Assembly: GCF_030389965.1 (NCBI RefSeq)
Contig: NZ_CP128399.1
Span: 2,532,934 to 2,596,933 of the forward strand
DNA length: 64,000 bases
Reading direction: 5' to 3'
DNA from: Candidatus Chlorohelix allophototropha
Lineage (GTDB): Bacteria; Chloroflexota; Chloroflexia; Chloroheliales; Chloroheliaceae
Positions 8,333 to 16,926 of the stretch are shown here, piece by piece (position 1 is the first letter of the stretch; each line of letters starts with the position of its first letter). The notes below the pieces were generated by a model. The model saw only the letters and a program-made list of their open reading frames with translations, was not told where the DNA came from and ran no database searches. The translations under genes and the position numbers were made by a program.

Positions 8333-8364
8333 CCTCTCCCAAGATTTTTGGGTTAATTTAGAGG
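8333..8364. repeat. Bipartite hairpin downstream of the FGE-fold gene
   Basis: CCTCT-CCCAA and TTGGG-AGAGG form a nested inverted repeat with a 7-base asymmetric bulge. There is no U-run on the minus strand. It lies 40 bp past the stop of the gene at 8404-10089, a position where DGR target genes carry hairpins. Confidence 0.4.
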
Positions 8365-8380
8365 AAAGAGCGCCAGAGGC

Positions 8381-8409
8381 TCAGAGTTCAGAGGATTCAG
8401 AGTTCAGAG
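8381..8409. repeat. Two copies of TCAGAGTTCAGAG
   Basis: A 13-bp sequence is repeated exactly with a 16-bp period (8381-8393 and 8397-8409), overlapping the stop codon of the FGE-fold gene. Confidence 0.7.
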
Positions 8410-10089
8410 TGGCGCAATAGCGGAACACACCACCAACCGAAAACCGAAAAAGTCGCTAACGCTGAGCGGAGTGCTGTTGAGGCTGGACACGCAGGACGCA
8501 AGAGATCGATTGAAGAAGAAAGACCCACCTCGCACCACGAACCACTCCCCGCTGCCGTCCACCGCCGCTTCCGAAGGCGGCTGACGCCTGTTCAAGCACC
8601 ATTCCCACAAGTTCCCACTCATGTCTCTTGCCCCACATACCGCCGCTCCCTGCGGATACATGCCCACCCCAACCGCTCGTTGCAGACCCACTTCCCTAAT
8701 GTTGGCATAACCTTCCTGCCACTTCCCCCAAGGATACTCTCGCTGTTGGCTGCCACCCTGCGCCGCCCACTGCCATTCCCATTCGGTCGGCAGACGCACC
8801 TGAGCATTTTCGCCCACCACTAATGGCTGGCTCGCACCGCCCGGATTGGGCAATTGCAAGCCCTGCATGCGCCGATTCAGCCATCGCCCAAACGCCATGC
8901 TCTGATACCACGAAATATTATCGCGCGGGTTACTCAACCCTTTTTGCTTTTGCTCGCTCAACTTTTGGGGCTGGTATTCTTTCGGGAAGCCCTGCCACCA
9001 CTCCGGGTTGTTATAGCCATCTGCCGCTTGGGCAAAAGCATCATATTGGGCGTAAGTTACCTGATATTTAGCAATATAAAAGGGCTGAATTTCAAAGGGC
9101 TGTTCCCCAATTTTCAGCGTACCACCCGGAAACACCGATAGCCATGTTATATCGGGTACGCCATTGGCAGCTACTCCCACGCCGGGACGCGGATCGCCGA
9201 TTTCGCTCAAGCGGTCACCGATTTTCAGGCGGCGTTGGTGGTCGGTACTGAGATTCTCCAGTTCGAGCAACAGGTGTTCTTGCTCTTGCTTCAGAAGTAT
9301 CGGTTCCAGTTTTGCCAGCTTATCTTTTGCCATAAAAATAAACGGCTCAACCGCATAGCGTAATGCCGCTTCAAAATCGACTTTAGCCGCCAGCCACTGC
9401 TCTAATGCCAGCAACGTCAGCCCACGCCCGTATAATAGCTCGTGGTCATCGGCGCTATCCTGTAAGGCGGCATTGTATTTTTCCAGCGCAGCTTTTATAT
9501 CAGCCATGCCCTGCTGCCGCTTGTTGCGTTTAAGGTAGCTATCGCCGCGCCAGTAGTAAGGGTGCGGATAGTCAGGCGCAAGTTTTATGGCGGTGGTCAG
9601 GTCGGCAATAGCCGAGTTATAGTTAGTATGATTGTGGTGGACAACTCCCCGCCAATAGAAATACTCAGGCTCATGGGGGTTCAGGTGAATCGCGCTGGTC
9701 AGGTCGGTAAAGGCTCTTTCCAGATCGCTTTTCTCAAAATGGGCTTGGAAGCGGGCGTAATAGGCGGCAGCAAGGCTTTTTTCAAAATCTGGATTACTGG
9801 AATTATGATTTAGAATTTCCTCACCGAGCGAAATGGCGGTCTCCCAATCGCGGTTAAATACCGACTGCTCAAACTGTACCAGCAATTTTCTATTATTGGG
9901 GGCAGTGTTGGGCGCAATCTGCCGGAGCTTCTGTTCGAAGTCGGCAACTTCCTTTTCAGCATCCTGAATCTGGATTAAGACCTGTGGAGGTACGTTGGTA
10001 TCACCGAATACAGCCCTTTGCTCTTCCAAAATTGCCAAACGGCGTTTGGTTAGTTCCAGCAAGTTTTGCAAATTCTCGCGCTCACTCAT
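8404..10089 (-). CDS. TPR protein with C-terminal FGE/sulfatase-modifying-type domain
   Basis: The 561-residue protein starts at an ATG with GGGAG six bases upstream. Residues 1-60 form a coiled coil, about 75-290 hold tetratricopeptide repeats, and about 310-561 form a formylglycine-generating-enzyme-like (C-type-lectin-related) domain. Visible motifs there are KYQVTYAQYDAF, LPTEWEWQWAAQGG, DMSGNLWEWC, VVRGGS and GFRLV. The stretch between GGS and GFR lacks the conserved arginines usual in this fold and is rich in F/S/L/N codons ending in C, recalling variable regions of diversity-generating retroelements. The Ser/Thr kinase gene lies upstream on the same strand. A ligand-binding or signalling role is more likely than true sulfatase modification; this is inference. 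Confidence 0.88.
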   Translation of the reverse strand: MSERENLQNLLELTKRRLAILEEQRAVFGDTNVPPQVLIQIQDAEKEVADFEQKLRQIAPNTAPNNRKLLVQFEQSVFNRDWETAISLGEEILNHNSSNPDFEKSLAAAYYARFQAHFEKSDLERAFTDLTSAIHLNPHEPEYFYWRGVVHHNHTNYNSAIADLTTAIKLAPDYPHPYYWRGDSYLKRNKRQQGMADIKAALEKYNAALQDSADDHELLYGRGLTLLALEQWLAAKVDFEAALRYAVEPFIFMAKDKLAKLEPILLKQEQEHLLLELENLSTDHQRRLKIGDRLSEIGDPRPGVGVAANGVPDITWLSVFPGGTLKIGEQPFEIQPFYIAKYQVTYAQYDAFAQAADGYNNPEWWQGFPKEYQPQKLSEQKQKGLSNPRDNISWYQSMAFGRWLNRRMQGLQLPNPGGASQPLVVGENAQVRLPTEWEWQWAAQGGSQQREYPWGKWQEGYANIREVGLQRAVGVGMYPQGAAVCGARDMSGNLWEWCLNRRQPPSEAAVDGSGEWFVVRGGSFFFNRSLASCVSSLNSTPLSVSDFFGFRLVVCSAIAPL

Positions 10090-10353
10090 GCCGGACTCCC
10101 TTCTGCCCGGTTGCGAAAACACGCGGTGGGGGTGGACTTCTCCGGCATAGCGGCGTTGGTACAGCGTTGGTTCAGAGTAAAGCGCATTGGTACAGGTATC
10201 CCCTCGCGTATAATGGCGTGGCTTGTTTGCGGCTAATAGTGTAAGTTTACTAAACATAGCTATTATAGCAAATTGCTTTTGGCAAAGGAAACGTAATACA
10301 AACCGAACGTGGTTTTGTACCAACAAATAGAGATTTTAATAGGGGAGAATGGC

Positions 10354-10377
10354 GGCAAGGAGTTTAAACCCCTTGCC
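10354..10377 (-). terminator. Hairpin after the Ser/Thr kinase gene
   Basis: GGCAAGG (10354-10360) pairs with CCTTGCC (10371-10377). On the minus strand it lies 18 bp after the kinase stop. It lacks an immediate U-run, so termination may be weak. It is nearly the same sequence as the good terminator at 37394. Confidence 0.45.
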
Positions 10378-10395
10378 TCAATCCTTGTTCCAAAT

Positions 10396-12861
10396 TTACA
10401 GCTTGACGGTTTGGCTGGCGCTTTGCCCGGCTTTAATTTCAATGGGTGCGCCTGTCACTTTAACCCCGTTGGTGTAGCTCACCTCTACCTCATAGACACC
10501 CGGTAGCAACACAAAACTGAGTTTGGCTTGCCCGCCGTCCTGCGTGATAACGGTATTGTTATCGTCCTGTTTGTAAACTCTTGCATAAACATCACTGCCT
10601 TTTATAGCGCCGCCATTGGCAAGCGCAACTTCAAGCTCAAGATGCCCCACCCCTAACACAACCGTCTGGCTGGTTGTTTGCCCCTCTTTTATCTCAATAG
10701 GTGCGCCGTTCTGCTTGATGCCATTGGCATAGCTCACTTCCAGAATATATGTACCGGGCAGCAGAGTAAAGCTCAGTTTATTTGCGCCGCCGTCCTGCGT
10801 TATTACCGTATTCGGGTCGTCCTTTTTATATACTCGCACATAGACATCGCTTGTTTTAGCGGTTTTACCTTCCACTTCAAAAACATCCAATTGTGCTTTG
10901 CCTATTCCGAGATTAATACTTTTGCTGACAGTTTGTCCTTCTTTAATTTCTACAGGGGGCAAAGTTTGCTTGATATTGTTAGAGTAACTAACCTCTAAAT
11001 CATACGTACCGGGGCGCAGCACGAAGCTCAGTTTATTTGCGCCGCCATCCTGCGTGATAACAGTATTGTGGTCGTCCTGAGTATATACCCGCACATAGAC
11101 ATCGCTTGCTTTGGCGGATTTACCAACGCTTTCCTGCACCTCAAGTTGCGCCATGCCCACATGTAAAACCACGCTCTGCCGACTGATTTGTCCTGCTTTT
11201 ACTTCAATAGGCGCACTCACTTGTTTGATACCGTTGGCATAGGACACCTCTAATTCGTAGATTCCGGGAGGTACAGACAGATTCAAGCGGCTATTCCCTC
11301 CATCCTGCGTAATTACATTATTGCGATCACCTTGCAGGTAAACCTTCACGAAAACGTCGCTACCTTTTGCCAGTTTACACACCGTTTCTAGCACTTCCAA
11401 TTGAATCTGCCCTTTTCCGGCTTCTAGCGCAGGAGCAGGAGCAGGTGACGGTAAACTGCTTGGACAGGTGGTGCTACCGCTTACCGTTCCACCAGCGGGA
11501 TTACTGGATAGAGGCGCAGATGTTCCGCTTAAAGCGGTATTGTTGCCCGGAGTAAGCGTAGCAACGGTTGCGGCTGCCACTGCTGTTGGTTGAGTGGTAG
11601 AACTAGAATTGCTAGATAAGAGCAAGAATATGACAAGCCCGCCACCCACCAAAAGCAATAGCACGATTCCTATCAAAATCAAAGACAACGAAGAGGAACG
11701 GCGAGGGGACGGGCTTACCGGGTAGGAATATGGGGCGCTAGGTGGCGAGACAGGCGGTTGCCAGTTTCCTTGTGAAATTAAAGGCATTAGGGCAGGCGGT
11801 TGCTGCCAGTTGCCCGACTGGCTTAGTGGTACAGTTGGAATTTGGGATGATACCTGAGAAACTACTCCCGGCATTGGCGGTGGGCTGGCAAAAGTAGGCT
11901 GAGTGGTATTAACCTGAGAAACAGGTGCAAATGGTTGGCTCGGCGGTTGGGCATAATTGCCGGTGGGTTGGGCGGAAGGCTGAGCACTCCCGGTAACAAC
12001 CTCGCGGAAACGCCGGGCAAACTCTCCGGCAGGGCGAATGCGCTGTTTAGGGTCTTTTGCCAGCACTTGCGCAATTAAAGTGTCAAGAGCAGGCGGGTAC
12101 ACAAGCTCAGGTGCGCGTTCGGAGAGCTTCGGTACGGGTTGGTTAAAATGCTGCCATGCCAGCGACTCTTGATTGCCCTGATAGGGCGGGTAGCCCGTAA
12201 TTAGCTGATAAACCACCACCCCAAGCGCGTAAATATCGGTAGATTTGCCAACCTGACCAGCCCATTGCTCCGGCGCCATATAAAGCGGCGTTCCACTGGA
12301 AGTGGTGCTAACCATAACTGAAGAGGCAGTGCTACCAAGCGCGGAAGCCAATCCAAAATCTGCCAACATCGGTCGCCCGGCTTTATCCAGCAAAATATTC
12401 TGCGGCTTGATATCGCGATGCACCAATCCCTGATTATGGGCTTCGTCCAGCGCATTAGCAATATTATCCAAGTATTGCGCAACTTGTAACAGGGGCATTT
12501 GTACCGGAGGAAGCGCAGGATTGGGGCGAATCAAACCTGAGAGCGAACCACCCTCCGCCAATTCCGTGACAATATAGGCGATGTTCTCATCCAGTTCAAA
12601 GTCAATCACTCTTAAAATATGTGGATGATTAAAGCGTGCCAGCACGCCCGCCTCTGTGCTAATTTCTTCCCGCACATGCGGATCGGTAAGAAATTGAGGA
12701 TGCAGCACTTTAATGGCTACCCCACGCACAGGCTTGAATTTAGTATCTTCCGCGTAAAAAACCTGCCCGAATGAACCACGCCCTAGCATTTTGCCAAGAC
12801 GATAACGGTTACCCAGCAATGCATTTTCATTCAGTAAGTTCTGAAACCATTGATCTTGCAT
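10396..12861 (-). CDS. Membrane Ser/Thr protein kinase with four tandem extracellular repeats
   Basis: The 821-residue protein has a complete eukaryotic-type kinase domain (about 20-290): glycine loop GRGSFG (27-32), K51, HRDIKPQN with D150 and N155, DFG at 168-170, and APE. A Pro/Gln/Ser-rich linker follows, then one membrane helix of about 22 residues near 400. The outside part ends with four repeats of 83-86 residues (about 483-821). Each contains a variant of SDVYVRVY, the string VITQDGG, and PGTYxLEVSYxNxIKQ. Their layout resembles PEGA or other beta-sandwich repeats. It probably senses the cell envelope and phosphorylates cytoplasmic targets. AGGAGAAGG precedes the ATG. Confidence 0.95.
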   Translation of the reverse strand: MQDQWFQNLLNENALLGNRYRLGKMLGRGSFGQVFYAEDTKFKPVRGVAIKVLHPQFLTDPHVREEISTEAGVLARFNHPHILRVIDFELDENIAYIVTELAEGGSLSGLIRPNPALPPVQMPLLQVAQYLDNIANALDEAHNQGLVHRDIKPQNILLDKAGRPMLADFGLASALGSTASSVMVSTTSSGTPLYMAPEQWAGQVGKSTDIYALGVVVYQLITGYPPYQGNQESLAWQHFNQPVPKLSERAPELVYPPALDTLIAQVLAKDPKQRIRPAGEFARRFREVVTGSAQPSAQPTGNYAQPPSQPFAPVSQVNTTQPTFASPPPMPGVVSQVSSQIPTVPLSQSGNWQQPPALMPLISQGNWQPPVSPPSAPYSYPVSPSPRRSSSLSLILIGIVLLLLVGGGLVIFLLLSSNSSSTTQPTAVAAATVATLTPGNNTALSGTSAPLSSNPAGGTVSGSTTCPSSLPSPAPAPALEAGKGQIQLEVLETVCKLAKGSDVFVKVYLQGDRNNVITQDGGNSRLNLSVPPGIYELEVSYANGIKQVSAPIEVKAGQISRQSVVLHVGMAQLEVQESVGKSAKASDVYVRVYTQDDHNTVITQDGGANKLSFVLRPGTYDLEVSYSNNIKQTLPPVEIKEGQTVSKSINLGIGKAQLDVFEVEGKTAKTSDVYVRVYKKDDPNTVITQDGGANKLSFTLLPGTYILEVSYANGIKQNGAPIEIKEGQTTSQTVVLGVGHLELEVALANGGAIKGSDVYARVYKQDDNNTVITQDGGQAKLSFVLLPGVYEVEVSYTNGVKVTGAPIEIKAGQSASQTVKL

Positions 12862-13143
12862 TCCGAATCCTTCTCCTGATTGGAATATATGACTGAATTC
12901 TGCTTTCAGTTTGTTTGTTACGGGCTAAAGTGTGTTGCTATTCTACAATGTTTTTCTACTCAAATGCACTAGACAATGGATACTGCTTTGGCAAATTTTC
13001 GGATAAATACAAGGGCTTAAGCCCATTGCCTGTTTTTCTTCTTGAATAAAAAGAGGTGAGTGACCTACCGCTACCTAATATTTAGGCTAACGGCGATCAT
13101 CCACCCCTTTATTCCAGATTCCTTTTACTGACGTGTAACAACG

Positions 13144-14694
13144 TTAGTTAGCGTTTTGCGCATCCGGCTTTATCTCTTGTACAAGCGCGTCCACATGTGC
13201 CGAACCGTTTGAATTGCCGTTGCCGTTAAGGGCTTGCTTGATAGCCGGAATTTGTTCCATTAAATCTGAAATCTTCATCCCGGTAAGCGATTCAAACAAA
13301 GCAGGCACTTGCGCCATCATCTTTGTAACATCGCCTGTAATCTGATTTGCGCCCATACCGCCACGTCCGTTGCCCTCTCCGGTGCTGACAATCGTTATCT
13401 TGTCCACCTTTGAGAGCGGTTCGCTCATTGCCCGCGCCAGTTCAGGGATACCGGTCAACAATTTATCCAGAATTGCCGCCTGATTGTACTCATGATAGGC
13501 GGCAGCTTTGAGATTCATCGCTCCGGCTTCGGACTCGCCCTTAGCCTTGATAACGATGGACTCTGCCAAACCTTGTTGCCGAATCGCTTCCGCCTGACCT
13601 TTACCGCGTAGCACCACTACATCAGCATCAGCCTGACCTTGCAAACGTACTGCTTCCGCTTGTCCGGTGGCTTCCAGAACCTTGCGATTGCGTTCTGCTT
13701 CCGCCATAGTTTCGATTTTTCTTCGCTCAGCATCAGCCTGCTTCAGGATAGTAGCGTTCAACTCCATTTCGCGGCGCGCAATTTCGGCTTCCTGTACTTT
13801 GGTTTCCTCTTCCTTGCGAACCAGTTCCACCCTTACTTTCGCCTGCATTACCTGTTGTTCCATTATGGCAGACTGAATATCGTAAGCTTTATCCGCACTG
13901 GCTTTTTGTTGTTGCACCGAACCCATATACTCAGCGCGTTTTAGTTCAAGGTCGCGAGTAGCTTCCGCCTGTTTGGTTTGCGAAGCGGTTTCCGCAATTA
14001 CCCGATCTTGGTCAGCTTCCGCACGGGCAATGCTGGCTTCTCGCAAAGTCTGCGCTCGTTTAATGGCGGTATCGCGTTCAGCTTCGGCAGTTGCCACATC
14101 CGCATCGCGCTTGATACGCGCAATATCGGGCTTGCCCATATTGGCGATATACTCGTTTTTGTCGCGCACTTCGCGAATGGTAAACGAAATAACTTCCAAT
14201 CCCATTTTATGGAGATCGTCGGTACTATTGGCGCGCATACGTTCCGCTACCATTTCAGGCTCTTTTACAATTTGCTCAACCATCAGTTGCCCGATAATCC
14301 CGCGCAAATGTCCTTCCATCACCAACCGGATTAAACCCTCGCGTTCTCCCGGAGATTTGGTGAGAAATTGCTCGGAGGCGGTACGAATACTGATTGGATC
14401 ATTTTGAACTTTGATTTGGGCTACCGCTTCAACCATTACTGCTACACCCTGCCGGGTATAGTATTCCTGTTGGGGCGCAACATCAAAGCTCATCAACTCA
14501 AGCGATAGCTTTTTTGATTCTTGAATAAAGGGCCATACCACGCGCCCTCCCCCTACCGTCACCTGTGTGCCGCCACCGCCGAATACGATTAGGGCTTCAT
14601 TGGGAGCAACTTTCCGGTAGAGTGAAACGGCGAGAACTAACAGCAGCAGCACCACCACGCCTGCCACCGAACCGACTATAACTGGTAATTCCAT
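13144..14694 (-). CDS. Flotillin-family SPFH protein
   Basis: The 516-residue protein has an N-terminal hydrophobic hairpin or helix (about 5-25), an SPFH/band-7 domain (about 30-200), a long Ala/Glu/Arg-rich coiled coil (about 190-400) and a glycine/asparagine-rich tail. This is the architecture of FloT/YuaG, which forms large membrane scaffolds that organise lipid microdomains. AAAGGCAGG precedes the start. The gene follows an NfeD-like gene by 40 bp, the conserved pairing for bacterial flotillins. Confidence 0.95.
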   Translation of the reverse strand: MELPVIVGSVAGVVVLLLLVLAVSLYRKVAPNEALIVFGGGGTQVTVGGGRVVWPFIQESKKLSLELMSFDVAPQQEYYTRQGVAVMVEAVAQIKVQNDPISIRTASEQFLTKSPGEREGLIRLVMEGHLRGIIGQLMVEQIVKEPEMVAERMRANSTDDLHKMGLEVISFTIREVRDKNEYIANMGKPDIARIKRDADVATAEAERDTAIKRAQTLREASIARAEADQDRVIAETASQTKQAEATRDLELKRAEYMGSVQQQKASADKAYDIQSAIMEQQVMQAKVRVELVRKEEETKVQEAEIARREMELNATILKQADAERRKIETMAEAERNRKVLEATGQAEAVRLQGQADADVVVLRGKGQAEAIRQQGLAESIVIKAKGESEAGAMNLKAAAYHEYNQAAILDKLLTGIPELARAMSEPLSKVDKITIVSTGEGNGRGGMGANQITGDVTKMMAQVPALFESLTGMKISDLMEQIPAIKQALNGNGNSNGSAHVDALVQEIKPDAQNAN

Positions 14695-14734
14695 ATTTCC
14701 TGCCTTTCAGCAATCGAATCCCCACGATTTTAAT

Positions 14735-15442
14735 TTACGCTTTGTCTTTTTCCTGCTCAAGTACGGGAGCCTCTATCAACACGCCCGATTCTTCCCATTT
14801 TTTCTGCTCGTTTCCCGCCAACAATTCCTCAAGGTTATCTACCACCGCGACTCCATCTTTGGCGCTGAGAATTACCACCTGCAAATTATGGGGTAATTCT
14901 TTGTCTTTAACGCTGCGCGCCGGAATAGCGCGGGTAGTGCCAAATTTGGTGTAGGTTACCTCCCCCAAACCACCTTTGAAGATTGTGCCGGTTACTTTGC
15001 CAACTGTGCCAGAGAGGTTATAATCCTCCTCGCGCATAACCGGAGTTTGCGCCGGAATCAGCAATTTAACAATAAAGAGGTAAACCAAAAAATAGGCTGC
15101 CAGCCCGATAGCAAGTGCGCCCGGCACTGTAAATATTTCCGGCACACCATATTCGCTTAGAATAAAGCCGCCTGCTCCGAAACAGGTTAGAAAAGCTACC
15201 AGCGCATTAAAACTAAACCAGCCAAACCCGCCCGCTCTTCCATTATCATTATGTCCTGTGCCATGGGATTGAACGGCATGGTGTCCGGCGTGAAAATGCG
15301 TAGCCCCGGAATCATGCGCAACCTGGCTATCATGCCCGCCAAAGTGGCTGAAGCCGCCTAGCAAGAACGAAGCAACGGTGAATACCAATCCGAAAATGAA
15401 ACAGCCCAGAAACAAACCACTTAGCCATTCCATGTCTGCCAT
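14735..15442 (-). CDS. NfeD/YuaF-like membrane protein
   Basis: The 235-residue protein has an N-terminal membrane helix, a His-rich loop (about residues 33-66), two or three further helices (about 75-150) and a C-terminal OB-fold-like domain (about 160-215) with GTVGKVTGTIF. This matches NfeD-like proteins (YuaF/YqiJ group) encoded with flotillins. It lacks the ClpP-type protease domain of long NfeD. The histidine cluster could bind metal, but that is speculative. It is translated before flotillin from the same likely transcript. Confidence 0.88.
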   Translation of the reverse strand: MADMEWLSGLFLGCFIFGLVFTVASFLLGGFSHFGGHDSQVAHDSGATHFHAGHHAVQSHGTGHNDNGRAGGFGWFSFNALVAFLTCFGAGGFILSEYGVPEIFTVPGALAIGLAAYFLVYLFIVKLLIPAQTPVMREEDYNLSGTVGKVTGTIFKGGLGEVTYTKFGTTRAIPARSVKDKELPHNLQVVILSAKDGVAVVDNLEELLAGNEQKKWEESGVLIEAPVLEQEKDKA

Positions 15443-15505
15443 CTCCTGCCGAATTAATCAATTACTCATATTTAATACGATGCCAGCGATTGGAAAGTTG
15501 CGATT

Positions 15506-16021
15506 CTAAAGGAGTTTGTAATAAATCACGGTATCGGTAAAAGTGCCGTCTGCTTCAATAATGTATTCAGGAATTACTCCGGCGCAAGTGTAGCCTTGTT
15601 TTAGGTAAAGTTGTTCGGCAGTATCGCCGCTTCTCGTATCAAGAAACAGTAAGCGACATCCTCGTGTCTTTGCCACAGTCTCAGCCGCTGTAAGAATGGT
15701 GCACCCATAGCCCAATCCGCGATATTTGGTATGCACCATTAGCTTTTGCAATTCAACCCGATGCGAACCGTTTTGCTTGGAAATGAAGGATAGCTGAGCG
15801 CTGGCTACAACTTTGCCTTGCGTATAGCCTATCAGCAAAGTGCGGTAGCCTCTATCCAGTTCTTTAATTATATCTTGCCAATAATCGGAAGCAACTTCAT
15901 ATTTCAAGGGACTCCAAAAGCCAATCGAAGCTCCACCATCGACCGAATCCTGTAATAGTTCGATCAGTCCGGGCAAAACTTTTAAAGCAGTGGCTATATC
16001 AACTATTTCGACTTTTTCCAT
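15506..16021 (-). CDS. GNAT-family N-acetyltransferase
   Basis: The product of about 171 residues has the acetyl-CoA loop RGLGYG (motif A) preceded by VELQKLMVHTKYRG, and motif B LFLDTRSGDTAEQLYLKQGY. It transfers an acetyl group to an unknown amine. The start could be ATG 16021 or a TTG at 16030 whose TTGA overlaps the stop of the upstream hydrolase gene; either way the two are tightly coupled. The likely operon is prs, transsulfuration enzyme, hydrolase, this gene. Confidence 0.9.
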   Translation of the reverse strand: MEKVEIVDIATALKVLPGLIELLQDSVDGGASIGFWSPLKYEVASDYWQDIIKELDRGYRTLLIGYTQGKVVASAQLSFISKQNGSHRVELQKLMVHTKYRGLGYGCTILTAAETVAKTRGCRLLFLDTRSGDTAEQLYLKQGYTCAGVIPEYIIEADGTFTDTVIYYKLL

Positions 16022-16026
16022 TATAC

Positions 16027-16890
16027 TCAAAACATGCTGGCTTGATAATAGTATTGTTCTGTTTCGTAAACGAGGCTCGGTTTGTCGCGCAGTGCAATAT
16101 TGAGCGGAAAACGCTCGATACCCGCTTCTTCTAGCAGCTTTGTGATGGTAGCGGTAGCTTCTTGCGGGCTGTTGTTCTCACTCGATAGATGCGCCAACCA
16201 CACCGTATGCGCTAAACCAGTGTTTTCGAGGCAATAGCGCAAGATTTCACCGGATTGGCGATTGGAAAGATGCCCTTTATCGCCCGTAACCCGCTTTTTC
16301 AAGGTGTAGGGGTATTTGCCAGCCCAGAGTTTTTCTTCTTCATGATTCGCTTCAAGAATTATCAAGCGACTCTGCAACAGCGGTTCGTAAATTGGGGAGG
16401 TGGAACAGCCCAAATCGGTAAGAATTACCGCCTGTACGCCGTCAGCCTTAAAAGTATAGCAAACCGTTTCAGCAGCATCATGCGAAACGGGAAAACTGTT
16501 TATTTCAATCGAACCGATGGTAGTAGCTTTCCCGGTAGGAAATAAGCGAGTGTTGTAAGTACGACTTTCTGGTGGCATGGTAGTGTTGGCACGTTGTTGG
16601 GATAGCTTTTCTATCTTTGCCCAGCGCACCGCTGCCTCATCAAGCGTCTTTTTATTGGCAAAAATGGGGATACCCCAACGGCGCGAAACTTGTCCCGCCC
16701 CACTGAGATGGTCATGATGATCGTGGGTGAGGAAAATGCCGCTTAATTCGGCAACATTAACCCCTTCCAGCGCCAGAAATTTTTGAAGGGCGGTAGCCGA
16801 TAAGCCGCAATCTATCAGCAGGCTATGACCACCTGCCTGAACCAGATAACAATTTCCGCTGCTACCGCTAGAGAGCGACTTTACCCGCAT
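16027..16890 (-). CDS. WalJ/YycJ-like metallo-beta-lactamase-fold hydrolase
   Basis: The 287-residue protein has the zinc-binding THDHHDH signature near residue 55, LIDCGLS near 26, FPVSHDA near 134 and a GHLSN motif near 208. That pattern is typical of YycJ/WalJ single-domain hydrolases, which are linked to DNA or cell-wall processes in Firmicutes and presumably act as nucleases. It starts 36 bp after the transsulfuration gene. The substrate is not known from the sequence. Confidence 0.88.
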   Translation of the reverse strand: MRVKSLSSGSSGNCYLVQAGGHSLLIDCGLSATALQKFLALEGVNVAELSGIFLTHDHHDHLSGAGQVSRRWGIPIFANKKTLDEAAVRWAKIEKLSQQRANTTMPPESRTYNTRLFPTGKATTIGSIEINSFPVSHDAAETVCYTFKADGVQAVILTDLGCSTSPIYEPLLQSRLIILEANHEEEKLWAGKYPYTLKKRVTGDKGHLSNRQSGEILRYCLENTGLAHTVWLAHLSSENNSPQEATATITKLLEEAGIERFPLNIALRDKPSLVYETEQYYYQASMF

Positions 16891-16926
16891 AATTTTCTTT
16901 CTACAAAACTACTCAATAAAACCGGG

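Noticed and set aside
10396-11412. Repeated DNA segments of about 255 bp as a mobile or satellite repeat
   Set aside because: They are in-frame protein repeats of the kinase sensor domain.
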